Assembly (NCBI GenBank): GCA_018402565.1
Contig: JAGYIQ010000004.1
Location: forward strand, 248,001 to 312,000
Origin: Pirellulaceae bacterium
Lineage (GTDB): Bacteria; Planctomycetota; Planctomycetia; Pirellulales; Pirellulaceae
Direction of reading: 5' to 3'
DNA length: 64,000 nt
The position numbers and the translations under genes were made by a program. The notes under the pieces are model-generated. The model was not told where the DNA came from and ran no database searches. It saw only the letters and a program-made list of their open reading frames with translations. Shown one piece after another: positions 1 to 7,815 of the stretch (its first letter is position 1; every line of letters begins with the position of its first letter).

Positions 1-1
1 G

Positions 2-1999
2 TTCGGCCGGCACGGGAAAGAGGCGATCACGATCGAGCAGCTCTTGGTCCACCAGAGCGGCTTGATTCCGGACAATCCGTTGGACGATTACCTGCAGGGG
101 CCGGAGGTGGCCTGGGAGCGGATTTGCGACCTGCGTTTGGTGGCTCCGATCGGCTCAGAATTCAAGTATTCCGACGTCAACTTCATTGTCTTGGGTGAAA
201 TCGTGCGACGTGTGACTGGGCAGGACCTAAACGCGTACAGTCGCGCGGCAATTTTTGAACCGTTGGGGATGGCCGAGACGGGGTTTGTACCGCCGCCGTC
301 CCTACAAGCTCGGGCGGCTACGACGGAGCAGCGGGAGGGGGCATGGCTGCGTGGGCAAGTGCATGACCCGCGGGCCCATCACATGGGCGGTGTCGCTGGG
401 CATGCGGGCTTGTTTTCCACCGCCGCGGATCTGGCGAAGTACGCCCAGTCCCTGCTGCGCACGCATTTGTTAGGACCGCAACCGGCGTCTGAGCGGATCT
501 TATCCCCCGCGGGTCTGGAGCGTATGACGCGGCGTTACTCGGTCTCACGGGGTTGGCGTGGTCTGGGGTGGGACAAACAAACGGGCTTCTCGACGAACAA
601 AGGCGACCTGCTGAGCGATGCGGCCTATGGCCATGGCGGCTTTACGGGCACGGTGTTGTGGATCGATCCGCAGCAGGACCTGTTCTTGATTTTCCTCAGC
701 CAGCGATTGCATCCTGCGGGGGGTGGCAGCGTCAACGGTTTAGCGGGTCAATTGGCCAACGTGGTCGTGGCGGCACAGACCTCTTGGGAGGGCGAGGAGA
801 ATGCGGCGTTTGGATCAAACATTCCAGGGCCGGCGTTCGGCGAGGTCTTGTCGGGGATCGACGTCTTGGTCCGCGCTGACATGGAGGGATTGGCGGGCCA
901 GCGAGTGGGGTTGATCACCAATCCGACGGGCGTTGATCGACAGGGTCGACTGACCAGCGAAATTTTGGCGACACATCCGCGCGTCAACCTGACGGCGTTG
1001 TTTAGCCCAGAGCACGGCCCGGCCGCCAATTTGGACGTGTCTCAGATTGGCGATTCGGTGGATGCGGTTACGGGTCGAGTCGTCTACAGCTTGTACGGCA
1101 AGACGCGGCGTCCGACGGCCGAGATGTTGGCGGAGGTCGATACATTGGTGTTCGACATTCAGGACATTGGCACGCGTTTCTACACGTACATCTCCACGAT
1201 GGGCGAGGCGATGCGAGCGGCGGCGGAGCATGGCAAACGATTTGTGGTGTTGGATCGGCCGAATCCCTTGGATGGCGTTACCCTCGAGGGTCCGCTGTTG
1301 GACGCGGGCAGCGAGTCGTTTGTGGGCTACCATCGCTTGCCGCTGCGACATGGGCTGACGGTCGGCGAGTTGGCAGGGCTGCTGCGGAGCGAACTGGAAT
1401 TGGACTTGGACCTGTGGGTCGTCCCCTGCGAGGGCTGGTCGCGCGACCAGTACTGGGACGCCACGGGCCTGCTGTGGATCAATCCATCACCTAATATGCG
1501 GAGCTTGAACCAGGCCCTGTTGTATCCGGGCATGGGGCTGTGGGAGATGACCAACGTGTCGGTCGGCCGCGGCACGGACACGCCGTTTGAATGGTTGGGG
1601 GCTCCCTGGATCGACGGCGTGGGGCTGGCGGGCGTCTTGAATTCCCAAGCCCTGCCCGGCGTGCGATTTGTGCCCGTGAGATTCACGCCGCAAGCCAGCA
1701 AGCATGCCGGTGAATTGTGCGGAGGAATTCAAGTCATCGTCACCGATCGCAGCCAGTTTGCCAGTGTCGACTGTGGCATCGCGATTGGAGCGGCTTTAAA
1801 GAAATTGTACCCGCAATGGGAAACCAAAGAGCTGAACCGACTGTTGGGCAATCGCCAAGTCGCGGAAGCCCTGTTATCGGGCAGGGAGTGGGCGGACATC
1901 AAAGCCTTATGGCTGGCGGAGCTGGCGGCCTTCGACCAACGACGTCAGAGCCACCTGCTCTACGGAGCCGCCGGCGGCGCGCGATCAGTCAACCGCTGA
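2..1999 (+). CDS. Beta-lactamase-like serine hydrolase fused to NamZ (DUF1343) exo-muramidase, 5' truncated
   Basis: The reading frame is open from base 2, so the start lies upstream; 665 residues are visible. The first ~260 residues are the C-terminal part of a class C beta-lactamase/AmpH-like domain: LLVHQSGL at the start, the YSD triad in KYSDVNF, and HGGFTG in the place of the KTG motif. The SxxK serine is outside the window. From about residue 285 a DUF1343/NamZ domain follows (GLITNPTGV, FSPEHG with the expected catalytic Glu, DIQDIGTRFYTY, RPNPLDG). NamZ enzymes release N-acetylmuramic acid from the non-reducing end of peptidoglycan fragments. In Bacillus, ybbE and ybbC encode these two domains as neighbours, so the fusion suggests one cell-wall recycling polypeptide. 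Export cannot be judged. Family assignment is firm; substrate is inferred. Confidence 0.9.
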   Translation, partial: FGRHGKEAITIEQLLVHQSGLIPDNPLDDYLQGPEVAWERICDLRLVAPIGSEFKYSDVNFIVLGEIVRRVTGQDLNAYSRAAIFEPLGMAETGFVPPPSLQARAATTEQREGAWLRGQVHDPRAHHMGGVAGHAGLFSTAADLAKYAQSLLRTHLLGPQPASERILSPAGLERMTRRYSVSRGWRGLGWDKQTGFSTNKGDLLSDAAYGHGGFTGTVLWIDPQQDLFLIFLSQRLHPAGGGSVNGLAGQLANVVVAAQTSWEGEENAAFGSNIPGPAFGEVLSGIDVLVRADMEGLAGQRVGLITNPTGVDRQGRLTSEILATHPRVNLTALFSPEHGPAANLDVSQIGDSVDAVTGRVVYSLYGKTRRPTAEMLAEVDTLVFDIQDIGTRFYTYISTMGEAMRAAAEHGKRFVVLDRPNPLDGVTLEGPLLDAGSESFVGYHRLPLRHGLTVGELAGLLRSELELDLDLWVVPCEGWSRDQYWDATGLLWINPSPNMRSLNQALLYPGMGLWEMTNVSVGRGTDTPFEWLGAPWIDGVGLAGVLNSQALPGVRFVPVRFTPQASKHAGELCGGIQVIVTDRSQFASVDCGIAIGAALKKLYPQWETKELNRLLGNRQVAEALLSGREWADIKALWLAELAAFDQRRQSHLLYGAAGGARSVNR

Positions 2000-2061
2000 C
2001 TTCGCGACGCATCACGGCTGAACAGAACCCTCTGGCGTTCGAACTGCGATCGGCCGCGAGT

Positions 2062-3138
2062 TCAGAAGCCGCCTTGGTACTGGCTGAGCAAATCTTGGTC
2101 GCTCAACGGTGACTCGGACTTGGCTCCAATAAAATAGAAGGCCATCGCAGCATCGTTTGACGGAGCATGATGGATCAGCCACAGGTCGAGATACTTGAGG
2201 GGAAACAGCAAGCAACGCAGCGTTAAGCTGGCGGCCGCTCGGCTCCAATTCCGACGGCAGAAGCTGAGAGCAAAGTAACGGAGCGTCCACAGCGTCGCCA
2301 CGGCTGGTCCACCGGAGATGCCACTGTCCAGTTCTTGAAAATGTCGAAACAGACGGCGGTGCCCCAGGCGTGTGAAGCGATGAAAATCGTATTGGCGACA
2401 GTGCACTTGGGCAATGAAGGGAGTATCGGCCAAAACAATTCCGTCTGGACAGAGCACGCGATGCAACTCCGAGACGACTCGCCAGGGGTCCAGCACGTGT
2501 TCTAGCACCGCCTGCACGATCACTCCGTGAAAGGCAGCGTCGGCAAAAGGCAGGTCATGGGCATCGCAAATGACTTGGGTTTTGTCGCTGAGCGTTACGT
2601 CGGTTTCGACCAATTCGATGCGTGGATCATTGGCCAAACAGGCGAGGCCGGCCCCTTCGATGCTGCCGCCCACGACCAAGATGCGGGCGTGGTCGAAACG
2701 GCTGAGCAGTTGTTGCTTGAACTTCTGCATGTAGGCATCACCGACGGGGTTTAGATCCAGATCGGGGAGCAGTCCACTGATTCTGCTCCGCCAAGAGCGC
2801 GTTTCACTGAAGACATTTTGTTGATTATCGAGAAATTCGGCGAGAGTGAAGACACTCTTGTCTTCGTTGATCAGGACAGGGCCGCCGCGACTGATTGGGT
2901 ACTGTTGACCGCAAGTTTGATTCTGGCAGATAAACGAATCGCTGGCTGGTCGCACGGGCTGGTGACATTTTGGGCAGCGGAGCGAGTCCCGCCACGGTCC
3001 TTGGGTCGCGTTCGCGGTGGGTGCTGCGGGAGACGCGGCATCAGCAGCCGAGGGAAGTGGCACCGACAATTCGGCCTGACCAGGAAGTGCAACTGGCAGC
3101 CAAGGTTGGGTCGAGGGGACCGATTCGAGTGTCGACAT
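2062..3138 (-). CDS. Class I SAM-dependent methyltransferase with N-terminal zinc ribbon
   Basis: 358 residues. A Trm112-like ribbon near residues 50-85 has paired cysteines (CPKC and CQNQTC) followed by YPISRGGPVLI. A type-11 methyltransferase fold follows, with motif I VVGGSIEGAG, the acidic ELVETDVT strand, and AVLEHVLDPWRVVSELHRVL around motif IV. Such ribbon-methyltransferase fusions often act in surface glycan or lipid modification; the substrate here is unknown. The chosen ATG (MSTLES) gives a family-like length. An open frame extends 59 codons upstream with weaker starts, and no strong Shine-Dalgarno sequence decides between them. The gene converges on the NamZ fusion, 62 bp away. Confidence 0.82.
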   Translation of the reverse strand: MSTLESVPSTQPWLPVALPGQAELSVPLPSAADAASPAAPTANATQGPWRDSLRCPKCHQPVRPASDSFICQNQTCGQQYPISRGGPVLINEDKSVFTLAEFLDNQQNVFSETRSWRSRISGLLPDLDLNPVGDAYMQKFKQQLLSRFDHARILVVGGSIEGAGLACLANDPRIELVETDVTLSDKTQVICDAHDLPFADAAFHGVIVQAVLEHVLDPWRVVSELHRVLCPDGIVLADTPFIAQVHCRQYDFHRFTRLGHRRLFRHFQELDSGISGGPAVATLWTLRYFALSFCRRNWSRAAASLTLRCLLFPLKYLDLWLIHHAPSNDAAMAFYFIGAKSESPLSDQDLLSQYQGGF

Positions 3139-3339
3139 GAGAGGCAAGACCGATGAGCAGCGGGAATGAAACGCCAGCCATGCGCCCGAATGGGTCACGT
3201 GAGAACCGGTCCCACGGGGTCGCATAGCCGAGCAGAAACGTAGGTCATTGACCCACCAATTCGGCGTTTGACCGGGGATTGTGGCCAGCCATTTGCGATC
3301 CGGGCGAGAGCTCAACGGCAGGACCGTTATAACCGTCCG

Positions 3340-4617
3340 TCAAACCGGGCCAAACTTGGCTTGCGGCGAGCGAAAGACGGTCGCATCGGTCGTTTGGTGG
3401 ACTCGCATGGCCTGCCGAGCGGACTGGACAGCGTCGGCGGAGGGCAAACCTGTAAGCGCCACGTGGATTTGCAGAGAATCGCCCGGTGGCAGGTGCCGCA
3501 GCCGACCGGCCGCCGACTCGTGATCGCGACCGTTCGGGTAACAAGTACCGGGCTCGATGCCAACGGCGTAGCCATCGGCCTCAGCGACCGGATTTTTCCA
3601 CAACGTCAGGTAGGGCATGGTGCTCATGTCCCACGTCAGATGCAACCCCGACGCCGCGTTTGGCTGTGCCAGCAAAGCGTGACCACGGCCGTCGTGGTCG
3701 GGTTGGGGCGTCAAGAAATAGACCGTCTCTTCGCTGCCCGCTTGTGGTGGATCGAGGGTGTCCCAGTTCGCGACGGCGGCTGCGGCGTGCGGGTTGCGGG
3801 GGGAAACTTCGCGATAGGGCACTTCGAGGCGACTGCCGCCATCGGCCACCGGGGGCCCGAAGTTCCAATGGTGCAGCAGCATGATGTCGGCGGGTCGTCC
3901 GCCGGTGTTCACGATCGTGTCCAACACTTCGATCTGGGGGGCGACCAGCGAAACTCGGAGCGAGCTCTTGAGGGTCAAGCGATGGAAGTGGAACAGGACC
4001 ATGTCGGTCGATGTCTCCACCGCCAATTGTTGGGAGTCAGGTAGGTAGCGGACTGCGGCGGATTGGCAGGGACAATGGGCCACATCGCCGTGCAGTGGGT
4101 GGACCAATTGGTGCTCCGCATTGAACTGGGGGCCACCCACGTTGAACAGGCCGCAACGTGCCAGCACTTCGTCGAATCCGGCGAGCCAACCGAGTCCATC
4201 GGGTCGGTAGAGGGGCACAAAATTGGGGTGAACGGGACCGGGAACGGGTGAGCGCCAACCAACGGACGTGCCATCAAAGGCCAGGTACCCGATCCCACCG
4301 CCGCGGCTGAGCACCACTTCCACGTCGCAGCGAGCCGTCGTCACACGGACGACCTGCACGCCCTGCTGCAGACCCGCGGACAAGGTTTTGGCCACGACGC
4401 GGCCGGCCCCAGGCATCTCAGGTTGATCGACAGCGCCCGCGCCCCCCTTTGAACCCGCGCCCCCCTTTGAACCCATCTCCGCCTGCGAACCCGCGCCCGC
4501 CTGCGAAACCGCCGCCCAGCGATGGGGCGGTTGTAGTTTCCAGCAGCCGGATTGAAAACCGGCGGGTGTCAACACATTGATCTGGCCTTCCGGCGCGATT
4601 GAAACTGGTAGGGTCAT
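3340..4617 (-). CDS. DUF4432 aldose-1-epimerase-like protein
   Basis: 425 residues. It matches the DUF4432 branch of the galactose-mutarotase fold: GGGIGYLAFDGTSVGWRSP, GLGWLAGFDEVLARCGL, LHHWNFGPP and GIEPGTCYPNGR. These proteins are expected to bind a sugar and may interconvert anomers; substrate and reaction are not shown by sequence. The start ATG (MTLPVS) has AGGA about 7 nt upstream. Residues ~37-58 carry an insertion of Gly/Ala/Ser repeats (GAGSQAEMGSKGGAG type) that looks like slippage of a short DNA repeat at about 4440-4510. No signal peptide is seen. It lies 201 bp downstream of the methyltransferase start on the same strand; no functional link is evident. Confidence 0.85.
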   Translation of the reverse strand: MTLPVSIAPEGQINVLTPAGFQSGCWKLQPPHRWAAVSQAGAGSQAEMGSKGGAGSKGGAGAVDQPEMPGAGRVVAKTLSAGLQQGVQVVRVTTARCDVEVVLSRGGGIGYLAFDGTSVGWRSPVPGPVHPNFVPLYRPDGLGWLAGFDEVLARCGLFNVGGPQFNAEHQLVHPLHGDVAHCPCQSAAVRYLPDSQQLAVETSTDMVLFHFHRLTLKSSLRVSLVAPQIEVLDTIVNTGGRPADIMLLHHWNFGPPVADGGSRLEVPYREVSPRNPHAAAAVANWDTLDPPQAGSEETVYFLTPQPDHDGRGHALLAQPNAASGLHLTWDMSTMPYLTLWKNPVAEADGYAVGIEPGTCYPNGRDHESAAGRLRHLPPGDSLQIHVALTGLPSADAVQSARQAMRVHQTTDATVFRSPQAKFGPV

Positions 4618-4955
4618 CGGATTCCTGGGCGGAAAAACAAACGCCGTTGGGCAAGCCCCCGTTGGGTCACTGTGTGGGTTTAGGTTAACCATGGCGCCGC
4701 GCCGGTCAAGCCTCCCCAGGCGTTTGCTTTTTACCGCGAGCGGAAACGGCCGTGGTTGTTGCGCCGCAGGCCACCGCTGCAAGTTGCAGCGCGAACGCCC
4801 GCGGCAGAGTGTATCTCCGTCGGATCGTCTCGTGTGATCAACCGACTCGCGCCCAGTGGCTGCGGGTTCGTATGGACGTGCCCGCTGTGAGAAACACGCC
4901 GCGAGTGGCTTGTCAATAGCGGAACCGCGTAGAAAAAAAAGTAGTCGCTTTGGTG

Positions 4956-4983
4956 TTGGCGAACCGTTGCGACTTCGTATAGA
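4956..4983 (+). promoter_or_regulatory. Candidate promoter for isomerase-purN
   Basis: A -35 like TTGGCG (4956-4961) and a -10 like TATAGA (4978-4983) are separated by 16 nt. The start codon is about 220 nt downstream, so a long leader would result. Support is sequence match only. Confidence 0.3.
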
Positions 4984-5077
4984 CTTGGGCTCAACGCCGA
5001 GGAGCGGTGTTGACGTCTGCAGTTCGGTCTTGAGGGCCGATGGCTGTGGTCTGGGCCCATGGGTTCGTATGCACGAT

Positions 5078-5113
5078 TATCTTGTCGCTGAGTGGTATCT
5101 TGTCGCTGAGTGG
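5078..5113. repeat. 18-nt direct repeat, two copies
   Basis: The unit TATCTTGTCGCTGAGTGG occurs at 5078-5095 and again at 5096-5113 without a mismatch. It lies about 90 nt upstream of the isomerase start. It may be an operator or a slippage product. Confidence 0.7.
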
Positions 5114-5205
5114 GGCAAAGACAGGCATGCGATTCCCGTTGGCCAATGAGTTTTGTCCCGGCACAGCCGGTTTCTAATCAGCCTTTCCTACATCGAGGTT
5201 CAATC

Positions 5206-6057
5206 ATGGTCCAGCTTTCGATCAATCAAGTGACGTCGAAACAATGGACCCTCGAAGAAGATGCCTTTTACTACGATCAATTCCACTTTCAGGGCGCAGG
5301 TTTGTGGCGATTCAAGTTGGACGAGTGTGGTACGGAGAAGACGCGGGCAGTGATGGAAGAGAATCACTTGAGCGTTTCCAGCTTGAGTTTTGTGGGTGGT
5401 TTCACGGGCAGCGATGGGGCTTGGAGTGAGAGCGTGCTGGACGCGATGGCGACCTTGGACATGGCCCGAGACCTCGGGGCACCCAGCGTATTGTTGCACA
5501 CGGGCGCCAAGAACCGGCACATCGATTCGCATGCGCGTCGTTGCGTAACCAAGGCCATCGATCGGTTGCTGCCGTTGGCGGAGGAATTTGGGATTCGGTT
5601 GTTGTTGCAACCGATGTTGGAGTCGGTGTCGCGACGGTGGAACTTTCTGCATGATTGGGAAGCCGTATTTCAAATCATTGACCGCTATCCGGCAGATGCG
5701 GTGGGGTTTGTGCTGAACACGCATCACGCCAGCTTCTTGACGGAGATCTGGGATCGATTGCCCGGTCGAATCGAGCAGTTGGGTTTGGTGCAAATTTCGG
5801 ATTCCGTCCATTTACCGCGAGCTGGGAAACGCCGCGACGACTGCCTGTTGGGCCAGGGTCATTTGTTGCCAGACCATCGCTTGCGCCAGATCTTGGATTT
5901 GGGCTATGCCGGCTGGGTCGAAGTTGAATTGTTGGGCGCGACATGGGGCCGCGAAGGCTACCAGCAGGTTTTGGAATCGAGCCAGCAGTTCGCCTCCGAG
6001 TTCTTCAAGCCTCATTCGACCAGTAGCCGCAGATCGATCAAGCAAGATGTCATTTGA
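5206..6057 (+). CDS. Sugar phosphate isomerase/epimerase (AP-endonuclease-2-like TIM barrel)
   Basis: 283 residues. The sequence fits the xylose-isomerase-like TIM barrel family: LWRFKLDECG, LDMARDLGAPSVLLHTG, LPLAEEFGIRLLLQPM, GFVLNTHHASFL, VQISDSVHLPRAG and a closing GYAGWVEVELLGATWG. These residues supply the Glu/His/Asp set that usually binds a divalent metal. Related planctomycete enzymes isomerise sugars or inositols; the substrate here is unknown. The ATG at 5206 has GAGG about 9 nt upstream; an upstream in-frame start lacks such a site. The last 11 nt overlap the start of purN, which implies translational coupling although no shared pathway is obvious. Confidence 0.82.
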   Translation: MVQLSINQVTSKQWTLEEDAFYYDQFHFQGAGLWRFKLDECGTEKTRAVMEENHLSVSSLSFVGGFTGSDGAWSESVLDAMATLDMARDLGAPSVLLHTGAKNRHIDSHARRCVTKAIDRLLPLAEEFGIRLLLQPMLESVSRRWNFLHDWEAVFQIIDRYPADAVGFVLNTHHASFLTEIWDRLPGRIEQLGLVQISDSVHLPRAGKRRDDCLLGQGHLLPDHRLRQILDLGYAGWVEVELLGATWGREGYQQVLESSQQFASEFFKPHSTSSRRSIKQDVI

Positions 6058-6727
6058 TTCTGTTCCCTGGGAGCCCATTCAGCAGCGTACGATTGCTGTC
6101 TTGATTTCGGGTGGTGGCACGACCTTGGCCAATTTGATCCGCTGGCGTGAACAGCAGTCCGCGGTGCTGGGTCAAACGCCGTTTGACATTGGGCTAGTCG
6201 TCTCCAGTTCTGCGACGGCGGCTGGTTTGCAATTTGCGGAGAGAGCCGGCATTCCCACTGAGGTGGTACGCTTCGGCAGCAGTGAGGAATCGCGCGAGTT
6301 GGCTTCACAATCGGTATTCGCCGCCTGTCGAGCCGCTGGGATTCAGTTGGTCGTGTTGGGTGGATTCCTCAAACACTTGACCATCCCGACCGACTTCGAC
6401 TACCGCGTGATCAACATTCATCCATCCCTGATACCGGCCTTTGCCGGGCATGGCTATTATGGCCTCCGCGTGCACCAAGCGGTGCTGGACTACGGCTGCC
6501 ACGTTTCGGGATGCACCGTGCATTTTGTCGACAACCAGTACGATCACGGGCCGATCATTGCCCAGCGGGTGGTGACGGTTGAACCGCAAGACGGGGCGAC
6601 AACCTTGCAGCAGCGCGTGTTTCAGGTCGAGTGTGAACTCTACCCCCAGGTGATCCAAGCTTATCTGGACCAGAGATTGGGCATGTCCGAGCGGCGGATC
6701 TATTGGCGCGACGACGTCGCCAACTGA
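6047..6727 (+). CDS. purN: Phosphoribosylglycinamide formyltransferase (GAR transformylase)
   Basis: 226 residues. PurN transfers formyl from 10-formyl-THF to GAR in the third step of purine synthesis. Visible features are the phosphate-binding loop VLISGGGTTLANLI (residues ~17-30), the catalytic Asn/His in INIHPSLIPAF, and VHFVDNQYDHGPII carrying the conserved Asp. The length is near the family norm of about 200-220. The ATG lies inside the end of the isomerase gene (overlap 11 nt). The GHG in AFAGHGYYGL is slightly different from the usual PGLHTH region, so a formyltransferase with another amine substrate is a minor alternative. Confidence 0.88.
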   Translation: MSFDSVPWEPIQQRTIAVLISGGGTTLANLIRWREQQSAVLGQTPFDIGLVVSSSATAAGLQFAERAGIPTEVVRFGSSEESRELASQSVFAACRAAGIQLVVLGGFLKHLTIPTDFDYRVINIHPSLIPAFAGHGYYGLRVHQAVLDYGCHVSGCTVHFVDNQYDHGPIIAQRVVTVEPQDGATTLQQRVFQVECELYPQVIQAYLDQRLGMSERRIYWRDDVAN

Positions 6728-6851
6728 GTTGCTCGCCGCTTCTACGCGTCTTCTACGCCGCTTCCAGCCTACCAGGCGTTGGGTCCGCCCGTGGCCGACG
6801 ATCGCGTATTGGTGATGGCTGCGGGTCCGACTGTAACAACTTTGCTGGTTG

Positions 6852-6875
6852 CCGAACGTTAATTCGGACTTTTTT
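6852..6875 (+). terminator. Possible weak intrinsic terminator after purN
   Basis: A 5-bp stem CCGAA/TTCGG (6852-6856 and 6863-6867) with a 6-nt loop is followed by AC and six T residues. It is 125 nt after the purN stop and upstream of the ABC operon. The stem is short, so confidence is modest. Confidence 0.4.
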
Positions 6876-6970
6876 CCCCAACCGTTGCCGGCATTTCGTC
6901 TGGGGGAAGGTACCTTCTTTCTGTTTGCTGGGCGGAATGCTACGCCGACGCCGTCGTAGCTGGGGAGAGA

Positions 6971-6998
6971 TTGATTCAGGATGCTCCTAATTTATAGT
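6971..6998 (+). promoter_or_regulatory. Candidate promoter for the ABC transporter genes
   Basis: TTGATT (6971-6976) and TATAGT (6993-6998) are spaced by 16 nt just upstream of the ATPase ATG at 7012. Initiation here would give an almost leaderless transcript. Confidence 0.35.
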
Positions 6999-7011
6999 TG
7001 ACGGCGACGCC

Positions 7012-7815
7012 ATGATCGAAGTATGTCAAGTTGGCAAGTCTTACCCGGATGGGATATCCTCCGTCTTTTGGGCGTTGGACGACGTGACATTTTCTGTTCA
7101 ACCGAGTGAAGTGGTGGGCTTGGTCGGTGCGAATGGAGCTGGCAAGACCAGTTTGCTGCGGATCTTGAGTACCGTTCTGCCGCCGACCACCGGCGACGTC
7201 TGGGTGGGGGGGTACCACGTCGTCCATGACGCCGCGGCCGTACGGAGCCAGGTGGGGTTTGTTTCGGCCAACACCGCGGTGTACGATCGATTGACGGGGG
7301 CCGAATACGTACGATTCTTCGGCAACTTCTATGGCTTGCCGGCCGATGAGTTGGAAGATCGAATCGACGAATTGTTTGTCCGCTTTCGCATGACGGGCCT
7401 CCGCGACCAGCTGTGCGGCCGCATGTCGACAGGCATGAAGCAGAAAGTCTCTATCGCTCGTGCTTTGGTACACAATCCTGATATTCTGATTTTTGACGAA
7501 GCCACCCTGGGGCTGGATATCGTCGCGGCTCGCAGCGTCATGGAGATGGTCATGGCACTGCGAGAAGAATCCAAATGCATTATTTTCTCCACGCACATCA
7601 TGAGCGAGTTGGAGCGGATCTGCGATCGCTTGGTGATCTTGCACCAAGGTCGCTTGGTCGCCGAGGGGACCGCAAAAGAATTGATGGATACCTACACCGA
7701 GGCTTCATTGGAAGACCTCTTCTTCCGGATCATCTCGACGGAGGTGCAGGAGGAAGCGCTGGATCGACCAGCGGGGCTGGCGGCCGAGTTAACGACCAGT
7801 GAGGTGGTGGGATGA
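7012..7815 (+). CDS. ABC transporter ATP-binding protein (NatA-like)
   Basis: 267 residues, a single nucleotide-binding domain. Walker A is GANGAGKTS (residues 39-47), the signature is STGMKQK (139-145, the NatA/ABC-2 variant of LSGGQ), Walker B is ILIFDEATLGLD (158-169) and the switch His is H195 in FSTHIMSEL. The next gene overlaps by 4 nt (ATGA) and supplies an ABC-2 type permease, so the two form one exporter, probably Na+-extrusion (NatAB)-like. The transported substrate is not evident. A candidate promoter sits just upstream. Confidence 0.92.
   Translation: MIEVCQVGKSYPDGISSVFWALDDVTFSVQPSEVVGLVGANGAGKTSLLRILSTVLPPTTGDVWVGGYHVVHDAAAVRSQVGFVSANTAVYDRLTGAEYVRFFGNFYGLPADELEDRIDELFVRFRMTGLRDQLCGRMSTGMKQKVSIARALVHNPDILIFDEATLGLDIVAARSVMEMVMALREESKCIIFSTHIMSELERICDRLVILHQGRLVAEGTAKELMDTYTEASLEDLFFRIISTEVQEEALDRPAGLAAELTTSEVVG

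Larger units (their letters stand above)
4618..5205. other. 588-bp divergent intergenic region
   Basis: This region separates the DUF4432 gene (minus) from the sugar isomerase (plus). Short open frames here lack family features or ribosome-binding sites and were not called. It holds a candidate sigma70-type promoter at 4956-4983 and a perfect 18-nt direct repeat in two copies at 5078-5113. A poly-A run lies at about 4931-4940. Nothing else was recognised. Confidence 0.5.

Noticed and set aside
4856-5149. Small plus-strand gene in the 4618-5205 gap
   Set aside because: No family similarity, no ribosome-binding site, and it runs across the 18-nt direct repeat.
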